A DNA stretch of 6,088 nucleotides. Origin: Cyanobacteriota bacterium (GTDB lineage: Bacteria; Cyanobacteriota; Cyanobacteriia; Leptolyngbyales; Leptolyngbyaceae). A program made the translations under genes and the position numbers. The stretch spans positions 1 to 6,088 of the forward strand of contig JAIXVO010000174.1 in NCBI GenBank assembly GCA_027482985.1, written 5' to 3'. The notes under the pieces were generated by a model that worked only from the letters and a program-made list of their open reading frames with translations, was not told the origin of the DNA and made no database searches. This document shows, one piece after another, positions 5,680 to 6,088 of the stretch; position 1 is the first letter of the stretch; the number at the start of each line of letters is the position of its first letter.

Positions 5680-6088
5680 TGTATGATGTCTCCCATAAAC
5701 TGGACAAAGCAATAAGAGAGACCCGCTGCATAATAGGTCAGGGCAAATACTGAGAGACAAAGAGCTGTGCAGCGAAAACAATACAGTGCTGAATTCAAAA
5801 CCAAGGCCGCGATCGAAGCCATCAAAGGGCTGAGGACAGTGAATGAAATTGCGAGCGATTTAGGCGTGCATCCGAGCCAAATTGCGTTGTGGAAGAAACA
5901 AGCCCTTGAGTCGATACCGGAAGCCTTTTCGAGCCGACGAGGACAAAATCAGAAACACCAGGAAGATTCAACGGCACAACTGTATCAGCAAATTGGCCAA
6001 CTGAAAGTCGAGTTGGACTGGCTGAAAAAAAATCTGGCCTTGTCGGTGGGCGATAAACGCACCTGGATTGAGCCAGAGCATCCTCAAA
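5680..6088 (+). mobile_element. Left part of an IS3-family insertion sequence (truncated by window edge)
   Basis: The transposase reading frame from 5767 identifies an IS3-family element. Its left end is not defined, because the right inverted repeat and target duplication lie outside the window. A plausible left terminus is near TGTATGATGTCTCCC (starting at 5680): IS3 ends usually begin with TG, and the first gene usually starts some tens of bases inside. TGATGTC at 5684 is an alternative. CATCAT-GT-ATGATG (5675-5688) is a small inverted repeat across this junction. The element points the same way as the pil cluster and lies behind it, so it does not interrupt any gene seen here. Confidence 0.6.
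5767..6088 (+). CDS. IS3-family transposase, OrfA part continuing in frame toward OrfB (partial)
   Basis: The protein binds the element's ends and starts transposition; the catalytic DDE part (OrfB) would lie beyond the window. I chose the GTG at 5767, preceded by GAGAG (5752-5756); the frame is closed by a TAG at 5734-5736 and no ATG lies between. It gives 107 codons, open at the window edge. Residues 1-47 (MQRKQYSAEFKTKAAIEAIK onward) form the typical OrfA helix-turn-helix, with TVNEIASDLGVHPSQIALWK (24-43) as the HTH core. Residues 69-92, with LYQQIGQLKVELDWLKK (72-88), form the leucine-rich coiled coil used for multimerisation. The frame then runs through an A8 tract (6025-6032) into SVGDKRTWIEPEHPQ, which resembles the start of OrfB in this family, so OrfA and OrfB appear to be in one frame. 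Intactness cannot be judged. Confidence 0.85.
   Translation, partial: MQRKQYSAEFKTKAAIEAIKGLRTVNEIASDLGVHPSQIALWKKQALESIPEAFSSRRGQNQKHQEDSTAQLYQQIGQLKVELDWLKKNLALSVGDKRTWIEPEHPQ

Overview
The window comes from a cyanobacterium. It carries eight exact copies of the cyanobacterial HIP1 octamer GCGATCGC in about 6 kb, and it holds a pilB-pilT-pilC cluster whose proteins have the cyanobacterial form of these families. I cannot name the genus.

Layout, all on the + strand. Positions 1-367 are a fairly AT-rich, apparently gene-free leader with two inverted repeats. It is followed by pilB (368-2365, extension ATPase), pilT (2521-3630, retraction ATPase) and pilC (3719-4942, inner-membrane platform). 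An unrecognised 201-residue protein follows (4956-5561), starting only 13 bases after the pilC stop. A roughly 200-base AT-richer spacer with a perfect 11-bp stem-loop and a 14-bp HIP1 palindrome comes next. The window then runs into the left part of an IS3-family insertion sequence, whose transposase reading frame (from 5767) is cut by the window edge.

How the genes work together: PilB and PilT are hexameric ATPases that dock in turn on PilC at the base of the type IV pilus. PilB drives assembly of pilin subunits and PilT drives their removal. In cyanobacteria this machine serves twitching and phototaxis, hormogonium gliding, and DNA uptake. The common orientation and short gaps suggest one operon. 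Hairpins lie soon after the pilB and pilT stops and could set the relative amounts of the products, but none has the U-tract of a classical terminator.

Most of the window is a well-known system. The parts that deserve a second look are the extra C-terminal four-cysteine module of PilB, the uncharacterised protein behind pilC, the palindromes in the pilB leader, the hairpins between genes, and the unusual reading-frame arrangement at an A8 run in the insertion sequence. I see no evidence of a wholly new system here.
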